64,000 bases of DNA, from NCBI GenBank assembly GCA_964436815.1, contig CAYTER010000006.1:1-64000 (forward strand), read 5' to 3'. The stretch is from UBA993 sp964436815. Lineage in GTDB: Bacteria; Bacillota; Dethiobacteria; DTU022. The translations under genes were made by a program, and so were the position numbers. The notes under the pieces were generated by a model. That model made no database searches, was not told the DNA's origin, and was given only the letters and a program-made list of their open reading frames with translations. Shown one piece after another: positions 24,491-33,341 of the stretch; the first letter of the stretch is position 1; the number at the start of each line of letters is the position of its first letter.

Positions 24491-25678
24491 ATGGACAAGC
24501 CACTGTCTGGATTAAAGGTAGTTGATTTGAGCCGTTTTATCGCCGGGCCTTACTGTACGATGAAACTCGGTGATATGGGAGCGGACGTAATTAAAGTGGA
24601 GACACCGGGGAGGGGGGACGATTCCCGTGAACTTGGACCGCCTTTCCTGGAAGGCGAGTCAGCTTACTATATGTCCTTTAACCGCAACAAAAAGAGCATC
24701 ACCTTAAATCTCAGGGAAGCAAAGGCGCGGGATATCTTACAGCAGCTAATTGCTGAAGCTGATGTGTTCGTCGAAAACTTCCGTATCGGGGTTACCGCTC
24801 AAATGGGGCTGACCTACGAAGATGTAAAAAAGATAAAGGAAGATATTATTTATTGTTCAATCACCGGCTATGGCCATAATAGTCCCTACCGGGAGAAACC
24901 GAGTTTTGATGTTATGATCCAGGGCGAGGCTGGTTTGATGAGTATCACCGGGTTTCCAGACGGTCCGCCTCAACGCCTCGGGGTGGCCATCGCCGATATT
25001 TTAGGTGGTTTTCATGCTGTCGAGGGTATACTTTTGGCATTGCTGGTAAAAAATAGAAGCGGCAAGGGTCAGTTTGTCGATGTGTCGCTGATGGATTCGA
25101 TCATTGCTATATTAACTTATCAGGCGGGCAATTTTCTGGCAACCGGTAGAGCACCAGGCCGCGTTGGCAATCGGCATCCAATGATCACCCCTTACGAGAG
25201 TTTTGAAACAGAAGACGGTTACGTGATCTTTGCGGTCGGCAACCAGCGCCTGTGGGAGAGTTTTATCAAAGCGTTGGGGAAGGAAGAACTTAATGAAGAT
25301 CCACGCTTTGCTGATATGAAAAGCCGTAACCAGAATCCGGCTGAGTTGAAGGCTATTATTGAAGATCTCACCCGGCGGAAAACCACCGAAAAGTGGGTGG
25401 AGATAATGGAAAAAGCCGGGGTGCCCTGCGGCAGGATCAGGACCATTGATCAAGTCCTGACTGATCCCCATGTGGATATTCGCGAAATGGTTGTCGAAAC
25501 AGCTCATCCACTGGCCGGTAAAGTCAAGCTGATTGGCGTTCCGACCAAGCTATCCCTTACTCCCGGCGCCGTTACCCTGCCACCGCCAACACTTGGCCAG
25601 CATACAGAGGAAATCTTAGTCAGCCTTGGGTTAACACAAAAAGAAATCAGTGATTTACGGGAAAAAGGTGTTATATAA
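24491..25678 (+). CDS. CaiB/BaiF-family (class III) CoA-transferase
   Basis: It transfers CoA between an acyl-CoA and a free acid. The 395 residues show the family N terminus (LSGLKVVDLSRFIAGPYCTM, GADVIKVE) and a catalytic Asp near residue 140 in KPSFDVMIQG, equal to Asp169 of formyl-CoA transferase. Its end overlaps the AllH-like gene by about 29 bases, so it belongs to the purine/ureide island. Formyl-, oxalyl- or another acyl-CoA could be the substrate; the sequence does not decide. Confidence 0.85.
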   Translation: MDKPLSGLKVVDLSRFIAGPYCTMKLGDMGADVIKVETPGRGDDSRELGPPFLEGESAYYMSFNRNKKSITLNLREAKARDILQQLIAEADVFVENFRIGVTAQMGLTYEDVKKIKEDIIYCSITGYGHNSPYREKPSFDVMIQGEAGLMSITGFPDGPPQRLGVAIADILGGFHAVEGILLALLVKNRSGKGQFVDVSLMDSIIAILTYQAGNFLATGRAPGRVGNRHPMITPYESFETEDGYVIFAVGNQRLWESFIKALGKEELNEDPRFADMKSRNQNPAELKAIIEDLTRRKTTEKWVEIMEKAGVPCGRIRTIDQVLTDPHVDIREMVVETAHPLAGKVKLIGVPTKLSLTPGAVTLPPPTLGQHTEEILVSLGLTQKEISDLREKGVI

Positions 25679-26567
25679 AACCTTACCAGCAAAATGGCAG
25701 GCGCTTGATCTCGACTCTGATCAGGGCCGTCATACACTGAGTCCGCTATCGATTCATCAGCATGTAGTCAATTTTCAGGTTGATGGCGGACCGCATCTGC
25801 TATTCGTTGCTGATCAGGATCTGTCCAAAGGCCCGGCATCGATCGGCCTTACAAATGAAAGTTTCAGGTTATTCTCACGCCAGGTTGAGCAAATAGCTGC
25901 AGGCTGGTATGATCATCACCAACTTTTTATCGAAACCGAGTCCGTTAAGCTGGTTATTGACCGGTGCACAGGAGAAAAAATATCCTTTGCTCCGGTTTTT
26001 TTCAATGCTTTAAACGATAATGCATCATTGACTGTTCTGAATTGTTATGAAAAATTACTGAAGAGTAACGATATACCTACCCCGGCAGCGGTTTTGCTGA
26101 ATTGTAACGGAGGAGAGGATTATTACCGACAGGCTATTGCCCAGAGCTTTTCTTCTATAATTAACGCACTGATTTATCAAAAGAGGCAGGAATTGATTAA
26201 ATATTGTCGAAATATTTGCGGGATGGGTCATGGTCTGACTCCCAGCGGTGATGATCTAATCCATGGCGCGTTGATTGCCTTTAGTGCTTGCGGTAAGCCG
26301 GGAAAAGATTTTTTCAGGCTAGTACAGTTAGAAATGAAAGAGCTCTCAACTCTGACCGGCTTGTTTGGCTGGCATATGATCGATACAGGATGCCGGGGTT
26401 TAACCGCAGAACCGCTGATCAGGTATCTTGAGGCAATCAACAGCGGTGTTTATGAGCCGGCAATTCTTGCAGAAGTGCTGAAAATTGGCTCCAGAACCGG
26501 CTATGATCTGGCGATAGCGGTAACAGCGACGCTTTCAGCGCTGCTGAAAAAAAAGATATTTAGATAA
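25650..26567 (+). CDS. allH: DUF2877 protein, AllH-like oxamate carbamoyltransferase subunit
   Basis: About 300 residues with the DUF2877 hallmark GLTPSGDDLIHGALIAF in the C-terminal half. In E. coli this family (YlbF) is AllH, one of three subunits (AllF, AllG, AllH) reported to form oxamate carbamoyltransferase, which converts oxalurate + phosphate to oxamate + carbamoyl phosphate. The other two subunit homologues are at 30210-33296, separated from it by the permease and the divergent pucR. Starts are uncertain: GTG 25650 (overlapping the CoA-transferase) or GTG 25668; neither has a strong ribosome site. Confidence 0.78.
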   Translation: MIYGKKVLYKTLPAKWQALDLDSDQGRHTLSPLSIHQHVVNFQVDGGPHLLFVADQDLSKGPASIGLTNESFRLFSRQVEQIAAGWYDHHQLFIETESVKLVIDRCTGEKISFAPVFFNALNDNASLTVLNCYEKLLKSNDIPTPAAVLLNCNGGEDYYRQAIAQSFSSIINALIYQKRQELIKYCRNICGMGHGLTPSGDDLIHGALIAFSACGKPGKDFFRLVQLEMKELSTLTGLFGWHMIDTGCRGLTAEPLIRYLEAINSGVYEPAILAEVLKIGSRTGYDLAIAVTATLSALLKKKIFR

Positions 26568-26698
26568 TCAACACAAAAAATTAGCTTTAAAATTATTTAC
26601 TTGTAATAAAGGTATTTGATGCGGACCATTGAATTAACTAAAATTAAGAAAAAACAGTATTCACTAAATCTTTTAAGTTCATAGATTCAGTATATGTT

Positions 26699-26718
26699 GA
26701 TCTTTGGTTAAGCAAAAA
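26699..26718 (+). promoter_or_regulatory. Candidate PucR box before the permease
   Basis: GATCTTTGGTTAA (26699-26711) matches the Bacillus PucR box WWWCNTTGGTTAA, as I recall it, at all but one position. The 12-mer GTTAAGCAAAAA (26707-26718) recurs at 30151-30162 before the AllF-like gene. Confidence 0.55.
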
Positions 26719-26793
26719 CTTGAAGGAGGTGATAGGAAGAACTAGAAAGGCAGGCAGTTTGTATTTTAATATCTTAGAAGGAGGACTAAAAGT

Positions 26794-28158
26794 ATGAGTG
26801 AAGGCAGGACTATGGTTTACACGCTGGATGAAGTACCAAAGCCATTTGGCAGAGCATTAGGTCTCGGTATCCAGCACGTGCTAACCATGTTTGGCGCCAC
26901 TGTTTCGGTTCCGCTGATTATTGCGCCGGCTCTCGGTGCAACACCGGAACAAATTGCTATTCTCGTCGCATCAGTTATGCTCGCATCTGGTATTGCAACA
27001 TTTTTCCAGGTTAACTTCGGAACCCGACTGCCGATTATCCAGGGTGTATCGTTCTCATTTTTAGGACCATTCTTTGCAATTATCGGTTTGACGGTTGCCG
27101 GAGGCATGGAGATGTCGATGCAGTATATCGCCGGTGCTATTCTGCTCGGTGCAATCGTGGAGATGCTAGTCGGGTTTACCGGATTGATCGGTAAACTGCA
27201 GAAATTCGTCAGCCCGGTTGTTATCGGTCCAGTTATCGCTATGATCGGTTTAGCTCTTTACCAGGCCGGCGCTCCGCTTGCTGCCGCAAACTGGTGGCTG
27301 GCTATCACCGTTATCGTATTCGCATTTTTCTTCTCACTTATTTTAGGACCGAAAAAACCGTTCTTTGCTCTCTTCCCGATTCTGTTAGCGATCATTGTCG
27401 CTTACGTCCTCGGCATTATCCTCGGGGAAGTAAGCTTCGATGCCGTAAGAAACGCTCCCTGGATCCGTCTTCCCTGGGGTCCGGGCGGCTGGGTTCTGCC
27501 CTGGGGCATGCCCAAATTTGAAATTGGCTTCGTGCTGATCATTTTGGCCGGTTACCTGGCTTCGATGATCGAATCCTACGGGGATTATCATGCTATTAAT
27601 GAAGCAGCAGAGGGACCGCCACTTACCGATAGGCAGATCAGCCGCGGTATCGGCATGGAAGGGTTAGGCTGCTTTGTCGGCGCCCTCTTTGGCGGTCTGG
27701 CCAGCACCAGCTACACCGAGAATATCGGTTTGGTCGGTCTGACGAAAGTGGCAAGCCGCTATGTTGTTAATATCGGTGTGGTAATACTGATTCTGATGGG
27801 GATCATCGGCAAGTTCGGCGGCCTGGTCGCTACCATTCCCGGGGCTATTGTCGGTGGACTTTACTGCACCCTGTTTGGTTTAATCGCATCAATCGGTCTC
27901 AGCAACTCGGCTAAAGCTGATATGCACTCGATGCGTAACCAGATGATCATCGGTTTTATTCTTTTCATGGGTCTGAGTTTGCCCTATTACTTCCAGACAG
28001 CCGGCGTATCCTTTGAACCGCAGTGGCTTTCTAACATCGTGGTATCAATCGGATCGACCGGTATGGCCGTAACTGCAATCCTGGGATTAATTCTCGACAA
28101 CATCATCCCCGGGACAGATGAAGAGCGCGGTCTGCACATGTTTGGTGAAAAGAAATAA
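26794..28158 (+). CDS. NCS2-family purine/pyrimidine permease
   Basis: A 454-residue membrane protein with about 12-14 spans, a nucleobase:cation symporter of the xanthine/uracil group. The N-terminal GIQHVLTMFGATVSVPLI and the substrate-site block IESYGDYHAINEA are family hallmarks. Next to PucR and molybdenum hydroxylase genes, a purine such as xanthine or urate is the best guess. A 227-base leader with a candidate PucR box precedes it, and a terminator follows at 28186. Confidence 0.9.
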   Translation: MSEGRTMVYTLDEVPKPFGRALGLGIQHVLTMFGATVSVPLIIAPALGATPEQIAILVASVMLASGIATFFQVNFGTRLPIIQGVSFSFLGPFFAIIGLTVAGGMEMSMQYIAGAILLGAIVEMLVGFTGLIGKLQKFVSPVVIGPVIAMIGLALYQAGAPLAAANWWLAITVIVFAFFFSLILGPKKPFFALFPILLAIIVAYVLGIILGEVSFDAVRNAPWIRLPWGPGGWVLPWGMPKFEIGFVLIILAGYLASMIESYGDYHAINEAAEGPPLTDRQISRGIGMEGLGCFVGALFGGLASTSYTENIGLVGLTKVASRYVVNIGVVILILMGIIGKFGGLVATIPGAIVGGLYCTLFGLIASIGLSNSAKADMHSMRNQMIIGFILFMGLSLPYYFQTAGVSFEPQWLSNIVVSIGSTGMAVTAILGLILDNIIPGTDEERGLHMFGEKK

Positions 28159-28185
28159 ATCTTTAAATTGAAATGCAGTTTTTAC

Positions 28186-28223
28186 AAAAAGAGAGGCAGG
28201 TATTCGACCTGCTTCTCTTTTTT
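28186..28223 (+). terminator. Terminator after the permease
   Basis: AAAAAGAGAGGCAGGT pairs with ACCTGCTTCTCTTTTT (one mismatch) around a 5-base loop ATTCG, ending in a T run. It may also serve the converging pucR gene, since the 5' side is A-rich. Confidence 0.85.
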
Positions 28224-28285
28224 AATAGTACTGTTTTGAGCCTTGGTACTGGGTGATTATCCGGGATGGTTTTCAGGGAAAATAA

Positions 28286-29983
28286 TCACACTTTCTGGCT
28301 GCGGAAAAGTTTTAGTATATTAACGGCTATTTCTAAATTAAGCGAATCCTCCGGGTTATCCAGGCTAATACCGGTCAGCTCTTCAATTTTCCGGATCCGG
28401 TAGAGCACGGTATTATAATGAGTAAATAGTTTGGTTGAAGTCAGCTTCAGGTTACGATTCGTGTCGTAATAAGTTTCGAGTGTTTTCACTAACTCCCCTT
28501 TGCGGGTTTGATCATAATCAAAGACAGGTTGTAGAAGTTCGTGCACAAAACTCTCAAGATCACCGCGGTTTTTCTCACTTAGTATTTTATAAAAACCAAG
28601 ATTATCATAGAAAACAACCTGGGTTCGATCGGAAAGCTGGGCAATTCTAAGTGCTTCCCGCGCTTCTTCCAAACTGCGGCTAATCTTGCGCAGGTCGGAA
28701 TAGTTCCTGCCTACCCCGATATTAAGCGAATCTCCGGAACGAAGGGTCGCGTTTAAGTAATTAGCCAGATCAGTCACGATCTCTTTCAGGTGGGCGTTGG
28801 GATTACCGCCACTGATGCTTCCGACGATGACAATGTTGTTTCCCTTGATGCCGGCAATGAAATTCTCAACGCCGGCCTGTTTGAAGAATATATTAATCAA
28901 TTTGAGCAGGCTTTCCTTTGAACGAGATCCGTTTATATTCATATATTGCTTTATTTCAGTGATCTGATCAACACTGTTATCATTAACGAGAATTACAGCT
29001 GTCGGCAGTTCTAAGTTAATATTAAACACCTTGCCGCGGCTGACAATTTCACCGCTGTTTTCAAAATCGCAGGAAAGCAAAATCTCCAGAAAATCATTAT
29101 AATAACTCTTTTCAATTTCATAGATCGCCTTGCGCTTTGTAAATTCAAGCGCCGCTATGGTAGCTGCTCTTTCCATGGTCAGAATATCGGGTTCGAAAAC
29201 AGGGTTATTGACAATAGCCACCATGTGGCCGTACTGATATTTATCAGCGATAATCGGTATCCGCAGCGCTTTAATCGTCAAGGGAATATCAGTTTCGGAG
29301 GTGTATTCGAGAGAATACTTGACTTCTTTAATGTTGCCGAAACGAAGCTTTTCTTTCTTGATTTCGATGCTGCCATCAGAGAAAAAGAGTTCGAACTTGT
29401 ATTTATCCGGGCAGTCATCGTTGACAATAATGAACCCTTCCCGGTCTGCGATTGCAACAGGATTTGAGATTAGTTTTCCTGTTTCTTTGCATAGTTCTTC
29501 CAAAGGGCTGCCGTTTAAAGCAAGATCCATTAATTTATTATGAGCCTGCTCCAGTTTTTGCAGAATTTTATTCTGCTTGTTAAAGACAACACCGAGAATC
29601 GGGGCAATTATTTCAGAGAAAGAAAGGTCAAAGGGGACTTCCAAAAGGGGGATATCATGGGTATTAGCGCTTTCAATCATTTCAGCGGGTATCTCGGACA
29701 TGTAACGCTTGGTCTTAATGGCCAGAGCGGCGCTGCTGGTCTCATCCATCCGGGGAATCAGTGATTTCATCAGTTCCGGGTATTCACGGAATGAATAGCC
29801 TGTGGTCAATAAAAACTCTCCATCAATCAGCCAGTCCATAATATCCGGGACTTCGATGACATTAACCAGCTTGATCACCCGATCAAGGCCACGTTCGCCT
29901 CCAACTAGCTTCAAACGGTCCACAACATCTAAAGAGAGCGCTTCGCGAACAGTAATACCATATTGCTTTTGCATGAGAACCAC
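28286..29983 (-). CDS. pucR: PucR-family purine catabolism regulator
   Basis: A 565-residue regulator. Residues 1-~125 are the PucR N-terminal domain (TVREALSLDVV, VEVPD-type segment IEVPDIMDWL). A central GAF/GGDEF-like region follows, and the C-terminal HTH_30 domain (TSTKLFTHYNTVLYRIRKIEELTG) binds DNA. PucR proteins activate purine-degradation genes in response to pathway intermediates. It faces away from the AllF-like gene across a 226-base spacer containing two candidate boxes. Confidence 0.9.
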   Translation of the reverse strand: MVLMQKQYGITVREALSLDVVDRLKLVGGERGLDRVIKLVNVIEVPDIMDWLIDGEFLLTTGYSFREYPELMKSLIPRMDETSSAALAIKTKRYMSEIPAEMIESANTHDIPLLEVPFDLSFSEIIAPILGVVFNKQNKILQKLEQAHNKLMDLALNGSPLEELCKETGKLISNPVAIADREGFIIVNDDCPDKYKFELFFSDGSIEIKKEKLRFGNIKEVKYSLEYTSETDIPLTIKALRIPIIADKYQYGHMVAIVNNPVFEPDILTMERAATIAALEFTKRKAIYEIEKSYYNDFLEILLSCDFENSGEIVSRGKVFNINLELPTAVILVNDNSVDQITEIKQYMNINGSRSKESLLKLINIFFKQAGVENFIAGIKGNNIVIVGSISGGNPNAHLKEIVTDLANYLNATLRSGDSLNIGVGRNYSDLRKISRSLEEAREALRIAQLSDRTQVVFYDNLGFYKILSEKNRGDLESFVHELLQPVFDYDQTRKGELVKTLETYYDTNRNLKLTSTKLFTHYNTVLYRIRKIEELTGISLDNPEDSLNLEIAVNILKLFRSQKV

Positions 29984-30049
29984 CCCTTTTTATAGTCAGG
30001 ACAAGTCGTGCAACGGGAGGTAAACGCTGTTAATTAGTTTGTAGCATAT

Positions 30050-30162
30050 TTACAAAGGTTAAACAATATTTTAGTGATATAATCTAAAGGAAATTCTTAA
30101 TAAATGTTTAATTTTTAAAATTGTCGATGCAAATCTAAAATAATTGGGTCGTTAAGCAAAAA
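30050..30162 (+). promoter_or_regulatory. Intergenic control region with candidate PucR boxes
   Basis: TTACAAAGGTTAA (30050-30062) matches 11 of 13 positions of the recalled PucR box. GTTAAGCAAAAA (30151-30162) is an exact copy of a 12-mer in the candidate box before the permease. The region is AT-rich and separates pucR from the allF operon. Confidence 0.45.
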
Positions 30163-30209
30163 TGATCTGTTTCTAAAAATTCAAATTAAAAAGCAGGAGG
30201 TTGTTATTT

Positions 30210-31766
30210 TTGGTTCTGAAAAGCTACATCTCGAAAAATATGTTTCGTGATTCAGTTTACCTGATGAGACTTTCAAATACAGTAAGAGGTTTTGATGGAG
30301 TGATTGAAGCCGAAGTAATAATCGGCACTGATCATAACAAGAAATTTTTACGTTCCGGCGGGCTCTGGTCAGAAGAAATTGAACGGGAAGCCGGCGCTAA
30401 TGATTTAATTATTGCCATTAAAGCAGAGACTGAAGAGAAGGCTGAACAGGCCATACAGGGTGCTCTTGATGAACTCAATAAATCGGTGGAACGGGAGAAC
30501 CTTTTAGGCGAGTTTGTACCGCGGACATTTGAAACAGCGTTAAAGAATTTCCCCGGAGCTAATATGGCTCTGATCTCAATACCCGGCAGATATGTCGAGC
30601 GGGAAGTAGACCAGATTCTTGACTCCGGACTTAATGTGATGATCTTCAGTGATAATGTCAGTATTGAAGCAGAGATTGCTTTAAAGAAAAAAGCTAAGAA
30701 CAAAGGGCTGCTTGTGATGGGACCTGACTGTGGAACCGCCATTATCAATGGTGTTCCACTGGCATTTGCCAATGAAGTCAAAAGAGGCAAGATCGGTATT
30801 GTTGCCGCTGCCGGAACCGGTTTGCAGGAAGTATCAACCCTGATCAGTAATCTTGGCGAAGGAATCAGCCAGGGTATCGGCACCGGTGGTCGTGATGTGA
30901 AGGAAGCAGTCGGTGGAATCAGTATGCTGATGGCGCTGGAAGCCCTGCTCGAAGACGAGAAAACTGAAATAGTGGTTCTAGTTTCCAAGCCGCCGGATAA
31001 AAGCGTAACAGAGAAAGTACTTGAGTTGGCGAAAAAGAGCAGAAAACCGGTTATAGTCAATTTTTTAGGCGGCGATCTTGCTCAAGTCGAATCAGCAGGT
31101 TGTATACCCGCTGTTACGTTAAAGGAAGCCGCCTACAAAGCGGTCAGCCTGGTACGCAAACAGGAAGTAGGTCCGGAGGCTAAGCAACAAGCCGATAAAA
31201 AACTGGCGGAAAAAGAGCAAAATAAACTGGCAGGCAGCCAGAAATATCTACGGGCGCTTTATTCAGGCGGCACCCTGGCTTATGAAGCATTAGTCATGCT
31301 GGAGGGTCAAATTAAACCAATTTATACCAATTTGAGTTATCGGAGTGCTAAAAAAATCGAAGATGTTTATAGAAGTCGTGAACATACGGTTATTGACTTT
31401 GGAGAAGATGAATTTACCCAGGGAAGACTTCACCCGATGATCGATCCTACGTTACGCAACAGCCGGATCCTGAATGAAGCCAAAGACCCGGAAACGGCTG
31501 TAATCATGCTTGACCTTGTGCTCGGGTATAACGCTCATCCTGATCCGGCCGGTTCAGCATTGGAAGCAATTAAAGAAGCTCAGCAAATAGCGAAAAATGA
31601 TGGGAGAAGTATCACCTTTGTTACTTCTGTCTGCGGCACTGATCAGGACCCGCAAAAAAGAAACGAACAGGTAGCCAAACTCGAAAAAGCCGGTGTTCAC
31701 GTTTTTGAAAGCAATGCTGATGCAGTCGCTTTCCTGGCTATGGTTCTGTCATTTAAGAAGGAATAA
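30210..31766 (+). CDS. allF: FdrA-family protein, AllF-like oxamate carbamoyltransferase subunit
   Basis: About 518 residues, related to succinyl-CoA synthetase alpha/acyl-CoA ligase folds. A CoA-binding-like Rossmann half carries MGPDCGTAIINGVPLAF and GTGLQEVSTL, and a second half holds DLVLGYNAHPDPAG. In E. coli, FdrA was renamed AllF as a subunit of oxamate carbamoyltransferase in anaerobic allantoin use. TTG 30210 is chosen because GCAGGAGG ends at 30200; the in-frame TTG at 30201 touches the ribosome site. First gene of the allF-allG-molybdenum hydroxylase run. Confidence 0.82.
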   Translation: MVLKSYISKNMFRDSVYLMRLSNTVRGFDGVIEAEVIIGTDHNKKFLRSGGLWSEEIEREAGANDLIIAIKAETEEKAEQAIQGALDELNKSVERENLLGEFVPRTFETALKNFPGANMALISIPGRYVEREVDQILDSGLNVMIFSDNVSIEAEIALKKKAKNKGLLVMGPDCGTAIINGVPLAFANEVKRGKIGIVAAAGTGLQEVSTLISNLGEGISQGIGTGGRDVKEAVGGISMLMALEALLEDEKTEIVVLVSKPPDKSVTEKVLELAKKSRKPVIVNFLGGDLAQVESAGCIPAVTLKEAAYKAVSLVRKQEVGPEAKQQADKKLAEKEQNKLAGSQKYLRALYSGGTLAYEALVMLEGQIKPIYTNLSYRSAKKIEDVYRSREHTVIDFGEDEFTQGRLHPMIDPTLRNSRILNEAKDPETAVIMLDLVLGYNAHPDPAGSALEAIKEAQQIAKNDGRSITFVTSVCGTDQDPQKRNEQVAKLEKAGVHVFESNADAVAFLAMVLSFKKE

Positions 31767-31810
31767 TATGGTGCTATTTTATACGAGCTGCTAAACGGGA
31801 GGCAGAGCTG

Positions 31811-31972
31811 ATGAAAAAACTCTTTGAAAGCGAACTAAAAGTAATTAATATCGGCCTTGAGGGATTTGCCGATACCCTGAAGGAGAGAGAAACGCCTGTA
31901 ATGCACGTACGCTGGCAACCACCCGCCATGGGCGATAGTGATCTGTTGAGCCTGCTGGATAAATTAAAATAA
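31811..31972 (+). CDS. Small protein (53 aa), probable detached N-terminal segment of AllG
   Basis: An ATG with GGGAGG 8 bases before it opens 53 codons ending in TAA. The product contains VINIGLEGFADTL and HVRWQPPAMGD. From memory, full-length DUF1116/AllG proteins begin with this kind of segment (NxGLxxFAxxL then VxWxPPA) before the part that starts the next gene here (QEAVKRMM, VDVGRAKDVIPGM). The next gene has its own ribosome site 22 bases on, so the protein seems naturally split in two and not frameshifted. The family link is an inference. Confidence 0.65.
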   Translation: MKKLFESELKVINIGLEGFADTLKERETPVMHVRWQPPAMGDSDLLSLLDKLK

Positions 31973-31994
31973 TTTTCTGGAGGTGTGCTTTAAA

Positions 31995-33296
31995 ATGAGT
32001 AAGTATGATCAGGCAAATCAGGAAGCGGTTAAGAGAATGATGCTTTCCAGACCGGTCTGGGTTGATGTGGGACGGGCTAAAGATGTAATCCCCGGGATGA
32101 AAGACAACCTCTTTCTTCATGCCGGCCCGCCAATCAGCTGGGAGCGGATGAGCGGTCCCCTGAAAGGAGCAATCATCGGTGGGCTGATTTATGAGGGTAA
32201 AGCCAAGAACCGTGAAGAAGCTGAAAAACTGGCAGCATCGGGAACAATCGAATTTGCACCCTGTCATCATTACAACACGGTCGGACCGATGGCCGGGGTT
32301 ACAACACCTTCGCAAATGGTCTTTATTTTAGAGGACAAAGAGTGGGGCGGTTTCACCTATTCAAACATGAACGAAGGTTACGGAAAAGTTTTGCGCTACG
32401 GCGCTTATGACGAATCAGTTTTAAACCGGCTGAAGTGGCTAGATGAAGTTTATGCTCCGGTTATTAGAGAAGCAGTACATCTGGCTAAGGGCATAGACAT
32501 TAAAACAATCATTGCCCAGGCTTTACACATGGGGGACGACGGCCATAACAGGAACAGGGCGACCACATCCCTTTTCATTCGTAGCATTGCTCCATTTATT
32601 GCCGAGACACAGTGGGGCAAAAAAACTGATTATGATGCTCCGCGCCTTGATCTTTCAAATGTATCGGAATACTTCAAGGGGAAAAAAGCAACAGCTGCTG
32701 CCGAGGTGCTGGCTTTCATGCACAGCAATGATTTAACCTCGCTTAATGCGATCATGGCTGCCTGCAAGAGTATGGCCCTGGCTGCCCACGGAGTGGAAAA
32801 CTCGACTGTTGTAACTACCATGGCCCGCAACGGGACCGATTTTGGCATCAGGGTCAGCAGTACCGGTGACAAGTGGTTCACAGCACCGGCCAATGTACCC
32901 GATGGCCTTTATTTCTCAGGCTTCAGCGCATCTGACGCTAACCCTGATATCGGAGACAGCGTAATCACCGAAACAGTTGGAATAGGTGGATTCGCCATGG
33001 CTGCAGCCCCGGCAATTGTAAACTTTATCGGCGGTTCACCGGCTGATGCCTTTGAGGCGACCAACGAGATGTTCGAAATAACAGTGGCAGAAAATAACAA
33101 CTTCAATATACCCGCCATGGACTTTAAAGGCACCCCGACAGGAATCGATGTCCGAAAGGTTGTTGAAAAGGGCATAGTGCCTCGGATTAATACCGGTATA
33201 GCTCATAAGGAGCCAGGTATTGGGCAGGTCGGAGCCGGTATTGTCAAGCCACCGATGGAAATCTTTGTCGCGGCGCTTAAAGAATTGGCAAAATAA
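31995..33296 (+). CDS. allG: DUF1116 protein, AllG-like oxamate carbamoyltransferase subunit
   Basis: A 433-residue YlbE/DUF1116 protein. Recognisable blocks are VDVGRAKDVIPGM, HAGPPISWERMSGPLKGAIIG and APCHHYNTVGPMAGV. In E. coli AllG works with AllF and AllH to phosphorolyse oxalurate to oxamate and carbamoyl phosphate. ATG 31995 follows GGAGG; a GTG at 31983 overlaps that site. The N-terminal segment usual for this family seems to be encoded separately at 31811-31972. Confidence 0.82.
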   Translation: MSKYDQANQEAVKRMMLSRPVWVDVGRAKDVIPGMKDNLFLHAGPPISWERMSGPLKGAIIGGLIYEGKAKNREEAEKLAASGTIEFAPCHHYNTVGPMAGVTTPSQMVFILEDKEWGGFTYSNMNEGYGKVLRYGAYDESVLNRLKWLDEVYAPVIREAVHLAKGIDIKTIIAQALHMGDDGHNRNRATTSLFIRSIAPFIAETQWGKKTDYDAPRLDLSNVSEYFKGKKATAAAEVLAFMHSNDLTSLNAIMAACKSMALAAHGVENSTVVTTMARNGTDFGIRVSSTGDKWFTAPANVPDGLYFSGFSASDANPDIGDSVITETVGIGGFAMAAAPAIVNFIGGSPADAFEATNEMFEITVAENNNFNIPAMDFKGTPTGIDVRKVVEKGIVPRINTGIAHKEPGIGQVGAGIVKPPMEIFVAALKELAK

Positions 33297-33341
33297 AGAT
33301 ATATCAAGCTAATATTACTTTTATGGAGGTGATCCAACCAA

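Noticed and set aside
26568..26793. Purine riboswitch before the permease
   Set aside because: I find neither the conserved three-way-junction core nor a terminator hairpin in this leader.
26723..26797. Short leader peptide behind the strong AAGGAGGT at 26723
   Set aside because: A 22-codon frame from GTG 26729 would overlap its own ribosome site and no other start is well placed, although the frame ends at the permease start; not enough support.
30332..31060. Open frame of 242 codons antisense to the AllF-like gene
   Set aside because: The product is Ser/Ile/Pro-rich with no motif, as expected from the reverse strand of a real gene, and AllF homology covers the plus strand fully.
31845..32315. 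Open frame of 156 codons antisense to the split AllG genes
   Set aside because: It crosses both plus-strand genes and their ribosome sites, and its product resembles no protein family.
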